Counted from the first letter of the stretch, positions 34,480 through 45,863 are shown. The stretch: DNA of 64,000 bases from Bemisia tabaci (GCF_918797505.1 NC_092794.1:61613167-61677166), one strand, 5' to 3'. Translations and numbers: made by a program. The notes: generated by a model not told the origin, from the letters alone.

Positions 34480-34735
34480 GTAAAAACGAAATGCAAGATT
34501 GGAAATTTCAGTGAAATATTTCATGAAATTTCACGTGGCTGTGAAATATTTCATACTTTTCAGGGGCTAAACTATGCAACCCGCACTCAAATACCCAAAA
34601 ATAGAAGAAAGTCACAATTTTTACATTTTGCAAAACATGAAGAGGAACTGGTATTTTTCTGAAATTCCATGAGATATTTCACGTGAAATTTCAAGATTTT
34701 ATTTTTCATTAAATTTTGCCACCCTGCCCGAGAGG
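34480..34735. repeat. Inverted-repeat region of GAAATATTTCA motifs
   Basis: Repeated GTGAAATATTTCATGAAATT, GAAATTTCACGTGGC on the left and GAGATATTTCACGTGAAATT on the right, ending TTTTGCCACCCTGC. The right end resembles the GGCA.CCCTG terminus of the MITE at 16101; no clean left end is visible. Probably a decayed MITE. Confidence 0.55.
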
Positions 34736-37018
34736 CTCCATTGAATTCTACTGCCACTTAGGTGTTTATGATCCTTCTGCTGAGATATTTTTTTGCTTAT
34801 TGCGATTCTTGCTCGAACTCAAGTTAGCAGTGCGGTCAAATCTGCTATAATATCAAAGAGAGAACGATCTATATGCATGAGGAAACAACAGAGGTTCCGA
34901 TTTGATATTTCATTACTCAGAGGCATCTGTACAGACTTCTTGTATACACTGCTTATATACAATTAAATTTAATTTTAAGCTGTTTAAAATGCCCCCTCAT
35001 GGATATGGCTTGTTTGCTAGAATCTCTCCAATTTTTACCCATGCATATACAGATATTCTGTACTGGACATTGGTCACATGCACGGCTCGTATACCGTGTA
35101 TATGCTGAGCTCATTTAGAGCATTTTCTAAATCCAAAAATATTGAAATTCAATCCACTGTCGGCTTTTAAAGCCGCATGCGACAACGGCCGAGACCCCCC
35201 CCCCCCCTCCATAGATGCTTCAAAGCGCCCAAGCTCATCTGTATATACCGAGCCTGGGTCGAGCACAATTGTCAAATCAGTTAAAAAATTCATGTCTGAT
35301 AGGAAATTAATGTACTCTTTGCGCCAAACCTAGCGTCATACGCCTCAACGGGCCTAATATTCTACCGAAATGGATCTGGAGTTATTATGCCCGCCCCTCT
35401 CTTTCCGCCGAAATTAACTGTTCACATACTGCGGGAAAGTTTTCTTTCATTCAGCACTTCTTTTGCTAAACAAAGATATTTACGAATCAGAGACAATTTT
35501 CTGCTTAGCAAAGTCTGCGATTGATTGATTTGTTCTTAAAGTAATTTTTACGATTTTTATTTTAAAACCTTAAAGAAAACATTCTTCAAACCTCTAAATC
35601 TAGCTGAACTTCAGCGAGATTTTTATAAAGTCTATATTGAAGTTTGTGCGTACTGAGACTGTCTCCTCTTCATCCTCCATCCTATTCTCCTTATTTTTCT
35701 CCCCCACTTTTATCGCTCGTTTTTCGTGTCATTTCCATTCTCTCCTTCAATATTTTTCCAATTCATTCAAACCAAGCTTCAGGCGCATTTACTTAAAAGA
35801 TGCCAATCTGCTGTCGATTCTTTTTGCATAAAAATGCATTTTGTATGCGCTTAATTGACATGAGGCACTTTCTGAATTGGGTGTATTTAAATCGAAATGC
35901 AGCATCTCCAATGTGACACGAGCCCTGTCAAGCATATATTCTTATGGGTTTCAGGGCCAAGATTAAAGTAAAAGTACTCTCTGTTTTAGTAAAGGACGTC
36001 CAAATATACGATTGATCGGTACAACAATTTAGACCGTCGATGCCAGTGTTGGATTTTGCTTCGTTTGTTATTTTTTCTATAGTTGTTCCTATAAAAATTT
36101 TCTTCGAACATTGATTTTTTTGTAAGATTCGATATAAAGATTGTGTCAAACGATGCTTGAATTTTTCCGCTAAAATATTACTGCTCTCTTTCTCGTCAAG
36201 AAACATTTTCAACCAAGACGTTTTTTAACCCTTCATGGCATAGCGTTACGAATTCGTAACGACGTATTTTTTTCGGTTTTTAAACATTTAATATTTCCTC
36301 TGTGGCATGATTTTGTAGACTTTCATCGGTTTTCCTTTCTTTGAATAACTGATTCCCAAAAATTGGTACACTATCATTTTTATGCAAGCTGCAAAATCAA
36401 TTAGTGTCCCCCAGAATATGAAATCCAAGATTAATCCATGGCATAGATGGTTAAGAGAAAATTCCGACAACCCATTTCAAAGGATGAAAGTAAGCCCAGT
36501 TTTTAACCTCACAAAAGAAGGTTTTCTAACAGGTTCCCAGCCTCCCACCTCCCTTTTTCTACTTTTCTGATAAACGGGTAAAGGATGAAGGGAGGATAGT
36601 GACCGCCCCCTATGCGCCTATGGACCCGCCATTGTTGACGATCGAAGAAAAGGGATGAATTTCCAAACCCTTCACAAGAAAGGGAATTAAGAAACCTTTT
36701 AATTCTCCCCCATACTTCATTTTTCATCAAGTGGAATTTCGGTTTTTTCAAAGTTCCGCTTAATGAAGACGGCTGCATTTGGAGCCTTTGAAGCCTGTGA
36801 ACCGGCTCGTCGTGACAACTTAGCAACTGCGAGGGACACAAAAGAAAATAAGGCGGATCGCAAGAGGCGCGGATACTCCTCGGCTTCCAAGGGACCAAGC
36901 ATTATTTTTGCATCAGCGGAATGACAGGCGTATTCGACGAATTTCAGATGAGACTCCTCTTTCACCGTGGTGCCGACTCTCGCTTTGGACGCCAGAAAAT
37001 TTCTCACTATTCCTAGTG
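34736..37018. other. No well-supported gene
   Basis: Mostly A+T-rich with short frames. It contains the 18-bp palindrome at 36244-36261, a pyrimidine-rich patch (35650-35770), and a minus-strand 96-codon frame (36717-37007, starting MRNFLASKARVG) that abuts the MITE insertion at 37027 and could be an exon remnant of the pre-insertion sequence. Support is weak. Confidence 0.35.
36244..36261. other. Perfect 18-bp palindrome
   Basis: CGTTACGAATTCGTAACG, a perfect dyad with no spacer. It is embedded in sequence without other structure. It could be a protein-binding site or chance. Confidence 0.6.
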
Positions 37019-37026
37019 CACCTGCA

Positions 37027-37449
37027 TAGAGTACCTATATTGAGAGAGTATGGCCACTGGGCCCCATGGAGAGGCTTAGGACCCAAAAATGGCGGTGCTT
37101 TGTTTTGGTTTTTGTGGATGGGAGGGGGGTCATTGCCAACTTTTGACGGTTATCACCGACCGCACTTGCTGCCAACCTTACTACATCTAAGGTAATTTTT
37201 CTCAAAAATTGCACACGATTAGCCTTAAAAATATGTAAAGATGTCGCAATAGTAAATTTGAGTAATTTACATTTGAGTAAATTTCTCGTTACGATAAGCA
37301 AAGAAAACTACATTTTGAGTCATTTTGCATTACATTAATTTATAGCGTCCGCCATTTTTAGGTCCTAAGGGCTCCATTTAGCCTAAGATGGCTTAGCCAA
37401 TCAGAGGTGGTAACCCCAGTGGCCATACTCTCTCAATATAGGTACTCTA
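37027..37449. mobile_element. hAT-like MITE with 35-bp TIR and 8-bp TSD
   Basis: Left end TAGAGTACCTATATTGAGAG and right end CTCTCAATATAGGTACTCTA; the perfect terminal repeat runs 35 bp, to ...GGCCACTGGG. It is flanked by the direct repeat CACCTGCA at 37019-37026 and 37450-37457. An 8-bp duplication is the mark of hAT-superfamily transposases. The element is 423 bp with no transposase. Inner subterminal similarity (AGGACC...AAAAATGGCGG versus CCGCCATTTTTAGGTCCT) extends the fold. A solo end lies at 38080-38106. Confidence 0.93.
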
Positions 37450-38079
37450 CACCTGCACAGCGAGAATATAAGCGGAAGTGAAACTCCGAAAATCTATCAG
37501 GCCTTCACCGATGGCTCTGTGAATAAAGTTAGGGCCCAAAAGGGCAGCCAACCTATGAATTCAAATTATTCAGAGCGATTTATATTACAATAGATCGTAT
37601 TCGATGGTGGTTCGGTGTATCGTTTGGTTCAAAACAATAGAACATAACCTCGAAAAAAAACTTAAGATTTAAGTTGAAAAAGCTGAAAATGAGAAAATTC
37701 CTAACAATTAACACTTTTCATTGCCATTTGGTGCTCGAAAGAATAAAAAATATATCTCAAAAGACCCGTTCCCTCGGATTTCTAAATTGACTTTTGAGGC
37801 TATATGTTTACATGTTGAACCAATCGATATCGATACAGTCTCACCTGTTCGATCCATCTAATACGATCTATTGTTACGACTCAGCACTTGTAATGCGCGT
37901 ATTTGACTTAGGTTTTGCAGAAACTTACTCATTTTTCCGGAAGAACGCTCATTTATGAACATTTCTCGGCTCTTGGCCATCTTAGTGTGGATTGGAATTT
38001 GAAGATTGGCAGTGAAATTTTGTGTGATAGAAGGCCGGCTGCCCTTTTGGGCCCTAAAGCTCTTCATAAAGCGAGCTGT

Positions 38080-38106
38080 CCATACTCTCGCTGTACAGGT
38101 ACTCTA
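38080..38106. mobile_element. Solo or diverged end of the 37027 MITE family
   Basis: CCATACTCTCGCTGTACAGG followed by TACTCTA mirrors the right terminus of the element at 37027-37449 (CCATACTCTCTCAATATAGG then TACTCTA). The rest of the element was not found beside it. Confidence 0.55.
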
Positions 38107-38175
38107 ACTATTCCTCTACTCGGCCATTACGGAGAAAAGTGGTAAATGCATAATTAAGTTTTGAGACGCAGGGAT

Positions 38176-38304
38176 CTGCCGTTTTACCGAAAAAAGCCGT
38201 AAGTGGAGTCTGGAATGATCCTCGAGAGTCATAAGAGCATGTGTTAAAACGTGGCTCAAATAGAAATGCACTCACGGCTCTCCTCCGTAGCACGGCATCA
38301 ATAA
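38176..38304. mobile_element. Small diverged element with TGCCG...CGGCA ends
   Basis: Starts CTGCCGTTTTACCGAAAAAA, ends CTCCGTAGCACGGCA; inner GCCGTAAGTGGAG mirrors CTCACGGCTCTCC. Similar in ends to the TGCCGTGATAGCGAAGAG family and its variant at 45420. Confidence 0.55.
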
Positions 38305-38449
38305 ATAAGGTTGGAGCAGAAAATTGCATTTATCAAATCTTTAGTTTCTCGTGAGATTGTCAATAATCAATCAAAAGACTCTCGGACTTTGTTCAATTGG
38401 TTAAAAATTAACGATTTTTACTATTCCTCATTTGGAGGGTTTGAATTTG

Positions 38450-38830
38450 ATCGACATGAATTGATTAAATAATGAAAACGTGAATCGGTCGAATAATTAT
38501 TAAAAAACCTTTATCGATTCGATCGTCATGAATCTATCGAAAAGTTAAAACGTGAACAGATTAACGTGATTCGATCGACACCCGCGTGAATCGATCGACA
38601 AACCCGTGAATCTATCTACAATCTCGTGATGCGGTCGACAGATTGGTGAATTGGCTGACAAAGTGAATCGATCGAATCACGTCAATTGGTTCACGTTTTA
38701 ACTTTTCGATCGATTCATATAGCTTGATTCAACACGGGTTTCATAATAGTTTGTCGATCGATTCTTGTTTTACATTTGTCGATCGATTCTTTGTTTTCAT
38801 TTGTCGATCGATCCATGTTGATCGAATCCA
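38450..38830. repeat. Degenerate minisatellite of GTGAATCGATCGACA units
   Basis: Units of ~15-16 bp (GTGAATCGATCGACA, GTGAATCTATCTACA, GTGATGCGGTCGACA) at 38576-38665, followed by the reverse-complement sense (TTGTCGATCGATTC) at 38748-38815. The block as a whole is therefore an inverted repeat around ~38690. ATCGAT/TCGA density is far above the surroundings. Confidence 0.85.
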
Positions 38831-38901
38831 TTACATTTCATTTCATGTTAAGCAAAGCAGCAGAGAATCGACGACGAAACTCTCAAACCACGTAACTCAC
38901 A

Positions 38902-39116
38902 TCTCGCGCCATCGCGCCTTCAATTTTGTAGATGCTACACGGACACCCGTCAAGTACGAATAGTTGTATCTCTGCGCCGTTATCGACACGCGTCCTCTCC
39001 CTTGCTCTATTTCAGAATTGTGCTGGTTCCGTTTATCCTCTTTGTAGTGGTGCTTCAAGGGCTAGGCGAGCAACACCTTTCAGATTGTTGAACCAGATTG
39101 AGCTGTCATACTTTTG
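38902..39116 (+). repeat. Dispersed repeat G, copy
   Basis: TCTCGCGCCATCGCGCCTTC to ...TTGTTGAACCAGATTGAGCT. Same order of landmarks as 39447 and 39853. It lacks the 3' GATAGACAAAG part. Confidence 0.85.
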
Positions 39117-39446
39117 TCATACTTGTCATTGCTTTTTAAATGTAAAAATATCTAGCGGCAGTTCTTAAAAACTGCTAAAATTGTTCGTCTCTTTGCGAAG
39201 AAAAATCAGTGAAAACTTTAAGGTATTAAGTTGATTATTTCTTCTCTCAAAGAAATGAAATAGAAGCAGGGATTTCTAACCCTTCGATGCCAATAACGGG
39301 TCAAATTGACACGAAGCTTGCTAAAAGCACGTGCTTTGCGGATTGTATGGAGCCGATGCATACGAGCTTTAGATAAACGTCTACTATTACAACCTCCCGA
39401 ATCGAAACGACACCTTGCTCAGCATAGAACAAAGCACCTCAAGTTC

Positions 39447-39795
39447 ACATCTCGCGCCATCGCGCCTTCAATTTTACAGATACTACACGGACATCCATCA
39501 AGTACGAATAGTTGTATCTCTGCGCCGTCATCAACACGCGTCCTTTCCCTTGCTCTATTTCAATATTGTACTGGTTCCGTTTGTCTTATTTGTACTGGTG
39601 CTTCAAGGGCTACGTCAGCGAAACAGTTCAGATTGTTGAACCGGATTGAGCTGTTGTAATTATATTCTGGAATAGCAATGACTGATAATTTCCATACTAA
39701 AATTGCCATACTACGGGCTGATTGCTGAAATAGTTCGACAAAGCTATAGACAAAAGATGACAAAAAGGATAAGGCAAGGACAATCGCTTTAGCAC
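39447..39795 (+). repeat. Dispersed repeat G, longest copy
   Basis: Runs from TCTCGCGCCATCGCGCC through CACGGACATCC, CTGCGCCGTCATCAACACGC, GTACTGGTTCCGTTTGTC, GTTGAACCGGATTGAGC to CGACAAAGCTATAGACAAA and the AAGGATAAGGCAAGG tail. ~350 bp without inverted ends or ORF. On the opposite strand GGTTCAACAATC loosely resembles a polymerase III B box, so a SINE is possible but unproven. Confidence 0.85.
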
Positions 39796-39852
39796 ACCTA
39801 ACTTATTCATCATTTGACAAACTTTATGCTTGACAAGTTGCCCAATTTTGTC

Positions 39853-40095
39853 ATCTCGCGCCATCGCGCCTTCAATTTTACAGATACTACACGGACATCC
39901 ACCAAGAGCGAATAGTTGTATGTCTGCGCCGTCATCAACACGCGTCCTCTCCCTTGCTCTATTTCAGTATTGTGCTGGCTCCGTTTGTCTTACTTGTAGT
40001 GGTGCTTCAAGGGTACGCGAGCAACACGTTTCAAATTGTTGGACCATAATGAGCTGTTGTAATTTAAATTCTGGGATAACAATAAGTGATACAGT
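39853..40095 (+). repeat. Dispersed repeat G, copy beside the 40225 gene
   Basis: Same repeat again (TCTCGCGCCATCGCGCC ... GAGCTGTTGTAAT), ending ~130 bp from the 3' end of the minus-strand secreted-protein gene. Three head-to-tail copies lie within 1.2 kb (38902, 39447, 39853). Confidence 0.85.
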
Positions 40096-40220
40096 TGAGT
40101 CTCAACTACCCGCATTTCGGGTCATCCACAATTTTTTGTGGCTTTTTCTGTAATAAAATCACTAAAATTTGTGGCAGGATAATTTTTTTTTTAATCAAAG
40201 TATCTTCCTGTGGGGTGAAA

Positions 40221-40226
40221 TTTATT
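40221..40226 (-). promoter_or_regulatory. Polyadenylation signal AATAAA
   Basis: On the minus strand AATAAA begins within the stop codon of the 106-aa gene. If used, the 3' UTR would be only ~15-30 nt. A more distal signal cannot be excluded. Confidence 0.4.
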
Positions 40227-40722
40227 AATATTTCGCTGATGATTTCTTTACTTTTTCTATTTTTCTTGACTTTTGGGGACATCCCGTAAAGAGGTGCGGC
40301 AGGGCGTTGACGAAGAGATGTTGCGGTGTCAGTTGCCCGATAACCTCTGGGAAGACAGGCATATGTGGTGTTTGGGGGTCGCAGGACGCCAGAGTGCGTT
40401 GTAGAGCGACTTTATATATACTTATGATTTCATTTTTTACTGATATCTGATAAGTGTTGTAATGGAGCGTTTTGAAATAAGGCTCTCGGATCACTCTTCC
40501 TGGCCAAATAGCTTATTTTCGGATTATTCGCGATTTACGTTTATTCTGTGGTAATTGAAACTGTATGTACTTCGATTGAAAATTGAAGTCTTCCTTTGAA
40601 AAACTTAAGAAAATTAAGGTTTACTCAAGTAAAATATTAATGATAGTAACTTAGGAGATAATTATTGAGAACTTACCGTTGACGATAAGGAGTACTATTA
40701 GTATTTCTGTCAGTTGATACAT
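40225..40722 (-). CDS. Small secreted protein, two exons, 106 aa
   Basis: Exon 1 is 40722-40677 (ATG at 40722, A at -3), donor AACG|GTAAGT; the intron is 177 bp; exon 2 is 40499-40225 after acceptor TATTTGGCCAG, stop TAA. The junction is phase 1 (G+GA) and joins into one 107-codon frame. Exon 1 encodes MYQLTEILIVLLIVN, a compact signal peptide; a signal-peptide-only first exon is common for insect secreted proteins. The mature chain (from ~17) is short, with two cysteines (55 and 89), a proline-rich middle (PQTPHMPVFPEVIGQLTP) and a lysine-rich tail (KIEKVKKSSAKY). No family recognised. AATAAA overlaps the stop. The polypyrimidine tract before exon 2 is weak, the main doubt. Neighbours are repeats only. 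It may be a salivary or hemolymph peptide, but that is a guess. Confidence 0.55.
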
Positions 40723-41586
40723 CTTGACGGCTACCGCAACTTCACTGCAACTCCTTCCATTTTTAACGCTTCTGCAACAAACAAATCCACGAGAATCATC
40801 AATTTATTTGTTGCCTTGTAAAGTGGCATTTCTGGGGTAACTACCACAGTGAGAACATCACAGCGTTGCAATATCTCCACTTGCAGATTAACAACTTAAA
40901 AATCTTAAAGCCAATATTTGGAATAAGTAGTCTTTATTAGTCTGGCTATCGTAGACTAAAATATACTCATGTTGACTTTTAAATGCAACGCCTGCGTACA
41001 CACTTCACATATCCTCAAGTATATTTAGCCTATGAGGGAGTAAAAGTTGGAGGGAGTTGATTGCATTACAAAATTGCAAAGTTTGCAACAGTTGCACATT
41101 TTTTTAAACTTTATCGTGAATTTTCGTAATTTACAAATTTTCCGAATATTCGCTGAGATAATCAATGTGAATACACCCGTTAATTAGAATTACAAAAGTT
41201 GTCACAGGAAACCTTAAAACGTTGCAATGCGATCAAGTCCCTTCTCCCTCAAGCCATTTTAAATTTACACCCTCAATCCCTTCTCCGCCGCCGCGTGGGT
41301 ATGTGCTCTGGATCAGCTCGTGGTGCTAAACGGTTTTCCACAAAGTCTGAGGGTTGCGCATTCGACTCCATTTTAAATTAGAATTTTTCTTGTAATGAAT
41401 TCATAGATTTTTAACCAATCATGAATAAACTAATTCAGTTACAAGAAGGGTTTCTACTTTCTGATGCAATGACTTTCCCCAATACCCTCTGGTATATACA
41501 CACACCAAATACACGCGTAACTAACAAGCGGAAAATGTGCAATATTGCAACCTCGGACCTGGCGGGAAAGTACGTAACGACAGTGC
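40723..41586. other. Upstream region of the minus-strand gene; no other gene seen
   Basis: On the minus strand, a possible 5' UTR acceptor (GTTTGTTGCAG) lies ~60 bp before the start codon, and a 9-codon upstream frame (ATGGAAGGAG...) precedes it. No TATA box was identified. Farther out there are short frames only. Confidence 0.3.
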
Positions 41587-41836
41587 TGCCGTGCTAAGGA
41601 AAAACGCCGTATGAACATTCGAAAGTTGCCAAATTTCCAACGGTAAAATGTTTATTTTTGGAGAAAGTTATGAATATTTTTCTTTGAAATTTTCAGGAAC
41701 TTAAGGTGAAATTTCGAACAAAATTATCTGAAAAAATGGAGCGAAATATTCATAAGTTTTCCAGAAAATTAGCGTTCTATCGAAGGAAATTTGGCAACGC
41801 CTGAAGATTCGTACGGCGTTTTTCCTTAGCGCGGCG
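41587..41836. mobile_element. MITE, TGCCGTGCTAAGG family, copy 3 (best preserved ends)
   Basis: Starts TGCCGTGCTAAGGAAAAACG and ends CGTTTTTCCTTAGCGCGGCG. The arms continue with CCGTATGAACATTCGAAAG against CTGAAGATTCGTACGG and TTGCCAAATTTCC against GGAAATTTGGCAA. No ORF. Confidence 0.9.
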
Positions 41837-42328
41837 GAGTGGCCCTCGGACGTATTTATGAGGTCGACCCAAGCTCTCAAAAAGTTATACCACCCCCGCC
41901 TCTGTCTGGCCTGCTCGGCTCCCACTTAAAAGTTGGAGAAACTGCAGCGCACGAGATTCAATTAAAGGTGTACCACAGGTATGCGCCGTCTTCCCAGTCG
42001 TAGCAACATCCGGCAAATGGCACTTACGTTGGCACTCAACTAATATCCGAGCTAGCGCCGTATTTACGAGCTCTTTGGCTCAAAAATGGAGGATTTTGGC
42101 GTTGAGCTGTATTTTAACTCGGTGATCGGAGCCAAATTTCGATTCAGAGGACAAGAGTTAATCAATAAGTTGTATTAATTTATTAAGGTTGATTTTCAGT
42201 ACGTTCGTGGAATATTCGATGGTCGGCTAATCAATAGCGATAGTTTCTGAATTTTAGAACAAATCTATATATTGCAGGCAACTAGCAATCGCCGGCAATT
42301 TGCAAGCGATTCGGCTTGCCGCTTTATT

Positions 42329-42628
42329 TGGGGACTCCAAAACTGAAAACACGGCAACCCTGCTAATGTACTTGCTCCCTATCTTTGCATGGAGAGTTTG
42401 TCTTGATGTAGACGTGGACTCTCATCAGGGTAGGGTGGGATATCCCCTCCATTTTGGCCTCACTTTGAGAGCTTTTTTTTGGGCTTGGGAGTTGATTTCA
42501 GAGAAAACTAGTGGCAACATCGTGTTTCTCGCGAACTTTTACATAAGAATCAATGGTATGTATGTATGAGCCGCTTTCAGGAATCAATGGTCAAATCGCA
42601 AATCCCTCACACATGCAACAACTCCATT
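42329..42628 (+). repeat. Dispersed repeat, copy 2 (partner 2679-2940)
   Basis: Near-identical to the sequence right after the assembly gap. This copy shows the junction hidden there: the left flank here is GCTTGCCGCTTTATT. It contains an extra ~34 bp (GGTATGTATGTATGAGCC region) relative to copy 1. Confidence 0.85.
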
Positions 42629-43311
42629 CACGGAAATTCGCACAAAAATCAGCACAACCCTTTTCATGTAAAATATAAATTGACGAAATAAAGGCAATAA
42701 CGGACGTGGTTTGGTTTCTTTCAGCTCAACGCAGTCCAAATTTTCCGCTCCACTTTATCCTTGGTCAATTTTCTTAAAACTTCATTTTCGCCCCTACTGC
42801 TCTCTTCGGTAACACGGTAAAGCAGCGGTCACTGCATCGTCTTTTTGTCTCCATCCTCTTGGTTAGAATTTGTTTTTTCTGATTCGATTCACACACGTGA
42901 ACGCGTGACGGATAGAGAGAAGCAATTGGATCGTATTTGCCCCCTCGATGAAAGTTGAAAGTTGCATTCGCGGCGGAGCGCGGAAAGCGAGGAGCAGAGC
43001 TTTCCGAGCTAGCAAACATTATCTTGTCAGGTGCAACAACGTAATTCGACCGAAGCGAGGCAAAGCTCACTGCCCCGGGCTCTACTTCCGTTCAACGCTC
43101 CACAAGTTGTTTGTTTGAACCCGCGCTGCGTCTCCGAGCTGCGAGCACTGATTGTTCCCGGCAAGATGCACAAGGGTTTTGCCCCCACAATTCACGGCTG
43201 AGTCCGCGAATCGCCACAGCTTTTTTTCATCGGAGCAATTGGTCAATGGGTCTGATGCATGCAAGAGATGCAGCTAACAGTGTAGACTTTTTATAGGTTT
43301 TGCACTAAATA
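42629..43311. other. CpG-rich block without a recognised gene
   Basis: 42780-43290 is richer in C+G and CpG than its surroundings and has overlapping 60-98-codon frames on both strands. It may be a promoter or 5' UTR of a gene whose coding part is not recognised, or a decayed repeat. Confidence 0.3.
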
Positions 43312-43535
43312 CCCGCACTGGAAAAAAACACATTGCGGATCTAGAGTCCAGACTCATAAAAATATTGACAAGAAAAAATACTCTTGATTCAATCGGATTT
43401 TTGCTTAGATCAAGAACCAAGTCTCTTAATTTGAGCGGATTTCCTTTTGATTTAAGCTTAAATCTGATTGAATCAAGTGACTGGACTCTAGATCCAATGT
43501 GTTTTTTTTTTTTTTTTTTTTTCCAGTGCGGGGAA
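43312..43535. mobile_element. MITE I, copy 2
   Basis: Ends CCCGCACTGGAAAAAA and TTTTTTCCAGTGCGGG; arms GATCTAGAGTCCAGACTC and GACTGGACTCTAGATC. The right side has expanded to a poly(T) run (43501-43522). Internally deleted by ~20 bp relative to the copy at 30833. Confidence 0.9.
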
Positions 43536-44004
43536 AAAAGTGTAAGGGTACCCCTATAAACATAGCGCTAAGTTCTCTTTTCCACTTCTCTTTGCTACAT
43601 ATTTTATTTGTGTGAAATTGACATTTTGATCGGTGCTACGCAAAGATATGAGAAGTTTATACTCGGATACCACGTACTAGAGAGTGAGTTTGCAGATTTT
43701 GCCGTCATAATTTACATTCCAAACGAAAACTGATCATGTAATTATTTGTAGAATTTTTAAATCTTGGATGCCCCAGCCTTGCTAAAAACATATGCCCCGC
43801 GGTTCGTATGAGACCGGTGCATATGAATTTTCGAAATAAGTCTACGAATAGATCCTAAAAAAGAATGAGTATAATCAAATTGAAAACGATAATCAACTGT
43901 CATCACAGCCGAAGATAGAAAAAACGTAATTGGGCCTCATTTTGAAACTTCCCTCCCGAATCTGAGCGGCGCCTCTCTAAAACCATAGAGGGAGAGTTTC
44001 GAGT

Positions 44005-44178
44005 TCACGCTTCGTGCGATCGCGCCTTCAATTTTGCAGATGCAACACGGACATCCGTCAAGCACGAATAGTTGTATCTCTGCGCCGTCATCAACGCGAG
44101 TCCTTTCGGTTGCTCTATTTTCATATTGTGTTTGTTTACATCATTTTTAATGGCGCTTCAAGGGCTACGTGAGCAAAC
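44005..44178 (+). repeat. Dispersed repeat G, copy
   Basis: CACGCTTCGTGCGATCGCGC to CTTCAAGGGCTACGTGAG. More diverged than the trio at 38902-40095. Confidence 0.8.
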
Positions 44179-44370
44179 AGCCGAAGATAGGAAGGCGTGA
44201 AACGAAAGTAAAAATTAACTCACAATTTATTCGCTTTTCACCTCCTATCATTGGAATTTTAAAAAGGCATACGATCTTATCGTTTGTAAGGCACTTTATG
44301 ATAAGAATACTCGATGTTATTTTTGTTATACTCGATTTTTGTATTATCTCCCTCCTTCCTGTCACATGTC

Positions 44371-44623
44371 TTCACCTTCCTGACAAAGTATCCTAAGCGT
44401 CATGCGACGTTTAAAAATTTTCGAAGCCATTTTATTTATTTACAAAAAAATTGTTCGACAAAGCTGTCCGAAAATTTCACTGAATTTTTTTTTGTGCTGC
44501 CCATAAAATCGAGTGGAATTTTCAAACAGGTTCAACCAACGATTTCTCTGTAAAAAAATAAAATGGTGGCGGAAATTATGAAACGTCTCATGGCGCTTGT
44601 GATACTTTAGACCGGAAGGTGAC
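44371..44623. mobile_element. MITE H, full copy
   Basis: Ends TTCACCTTCCTGACAAAGTATC and GATACTTTAGACCGGAAGGTGAC (arms ~100 bp, imperfect). The centre has GAAAATTTCACTGAATTT and the mirrored GTGGAATTTTC. Overlapping frames on both strands are products of the palindrome. Confidence 0.85.
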
Positions 44624-45419
44624 AATGTATGCCACTCTCGTTGAACACATGCGGTAGCGCAATTAAATTTGTATGAGATAATGACAAAATCGCTATAAAT
44701 ACAAATAAATACCATAATGCTTAAAATGCTATTGTTTCATTTTTCAGTTACTCTGTCATAACTTTTCAATGACACAGGGGGGAAAATTAGCTTTTCTTTT
44801 TCTGAAAGTGTCGCTTTAAATAATGATTTGAGCCACGAGTAATGCGAATCTGTATTGACCAACGGGGTACAAGCTGAAATTTGCGTAAAAGTCGACTGAA
44901 AGAGGGCACAAAAAGAAGGAAATGAACGAACAATAAAATTCCCCGAGCGGTATAATGAAGCCAGCCGCTTAAAGGGTGTTGTTGCCAGAGAGGGAAGACC
45001 AATGTTGCCAGACTTCAAATGAAAATCATCGCTTGAAAACTAGAGCATGGAACATAATGCTCACGATGTGGCAATGTCGTGACACTTTAAGAGTCACCGC
45101 GTACGTTTTTGCAGGATGTCTCCGTCACCATAAAGAAATGTTCGAGACAAAGCAAAAACTTCCCTCTCCCACCACTGTCTTATTTAGTTGATAAATGGGT
45201 CTTTTCTCTTAGATTCTAGCCGACTTCGGCGTGTGCTCGCGGCGGGCGGATACGTTAAAAATAAATCTCGTTTAACATGGAAATGAACGTGAGGAACATG
45301 TATCAGACTACATGTATACTTTAACTGCACCAGCGACATTTTCAGGGATTGGAGATGTCCGCCCCCCGGAGCCAAAAAGTTACAAACGAAAAAAGATAGT
45401 GAGTGAAATAACCTCCCTG

Positions 45420-45628
45420 CCGTGTTACCAAAAAGAGCAGTAAGCGATAAAATAAAGTTTTGAGAAAATGGACCCACCAGCATCTTAACGAATCCTCCAT
45501 CCTTCGTAAAATTTGCAATCGTCATCCAAAAGTCTCTCAGAGACTGTTCGGATGATTCAAAATTGACGAATTTGAGCTACAACTTTAATGAAAAGGCTTT
45601 ATTCATTTCTTTCTCAACAAGACAGCAG
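45420..45628. mobile_element. Diverged TGCCGTGATAG-family left part
   Basis: TGCCGTGTTACCAAAAAGAG, then GCAGTAAGCGATAAAATAAA and GTTTTGAGAAAATGGACCCA, aligns with 57574 onward (GCAGTAAGTGCAAAAATGAA, GTTTTGAGAAAACGGGCTCA). The right end is lost, replaced by the MITE H copy at 45635. Confidence 0.65.
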
Positions 45629-45634
45629 TATATC

Positions 45635-45863
45635 GTCACCTTCTGGCCTAAGTATCACAAGCGCCGTACAAAGTTTCAAAATTTCCACCGCCATTTTATT
45701 TTTTTACAGAGGAATTGTTGGTTGAATCTGTTCGAAAATTTCACTGAATTTCATCGGCAGCACAAAGAAAATTCCGTAAATTTTAATTTTCGGTAAATTT
45801 TCGGGCAGCTTCGTTGAACAATTTCTCAGTAAAAAAATAGGCATACTTTGGCCGGAAGGTGAC
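45635..45863. mobile_element. MITE H, full copy
   Basis: GTCACCTTCTGGCCTAAGTA and the reverse complement ending TTTGGCCGGAAGGTGAC. It lies 1.0 kb from the copy at 44371 in the same orientation. No target duplication. Confidence 0.87.
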
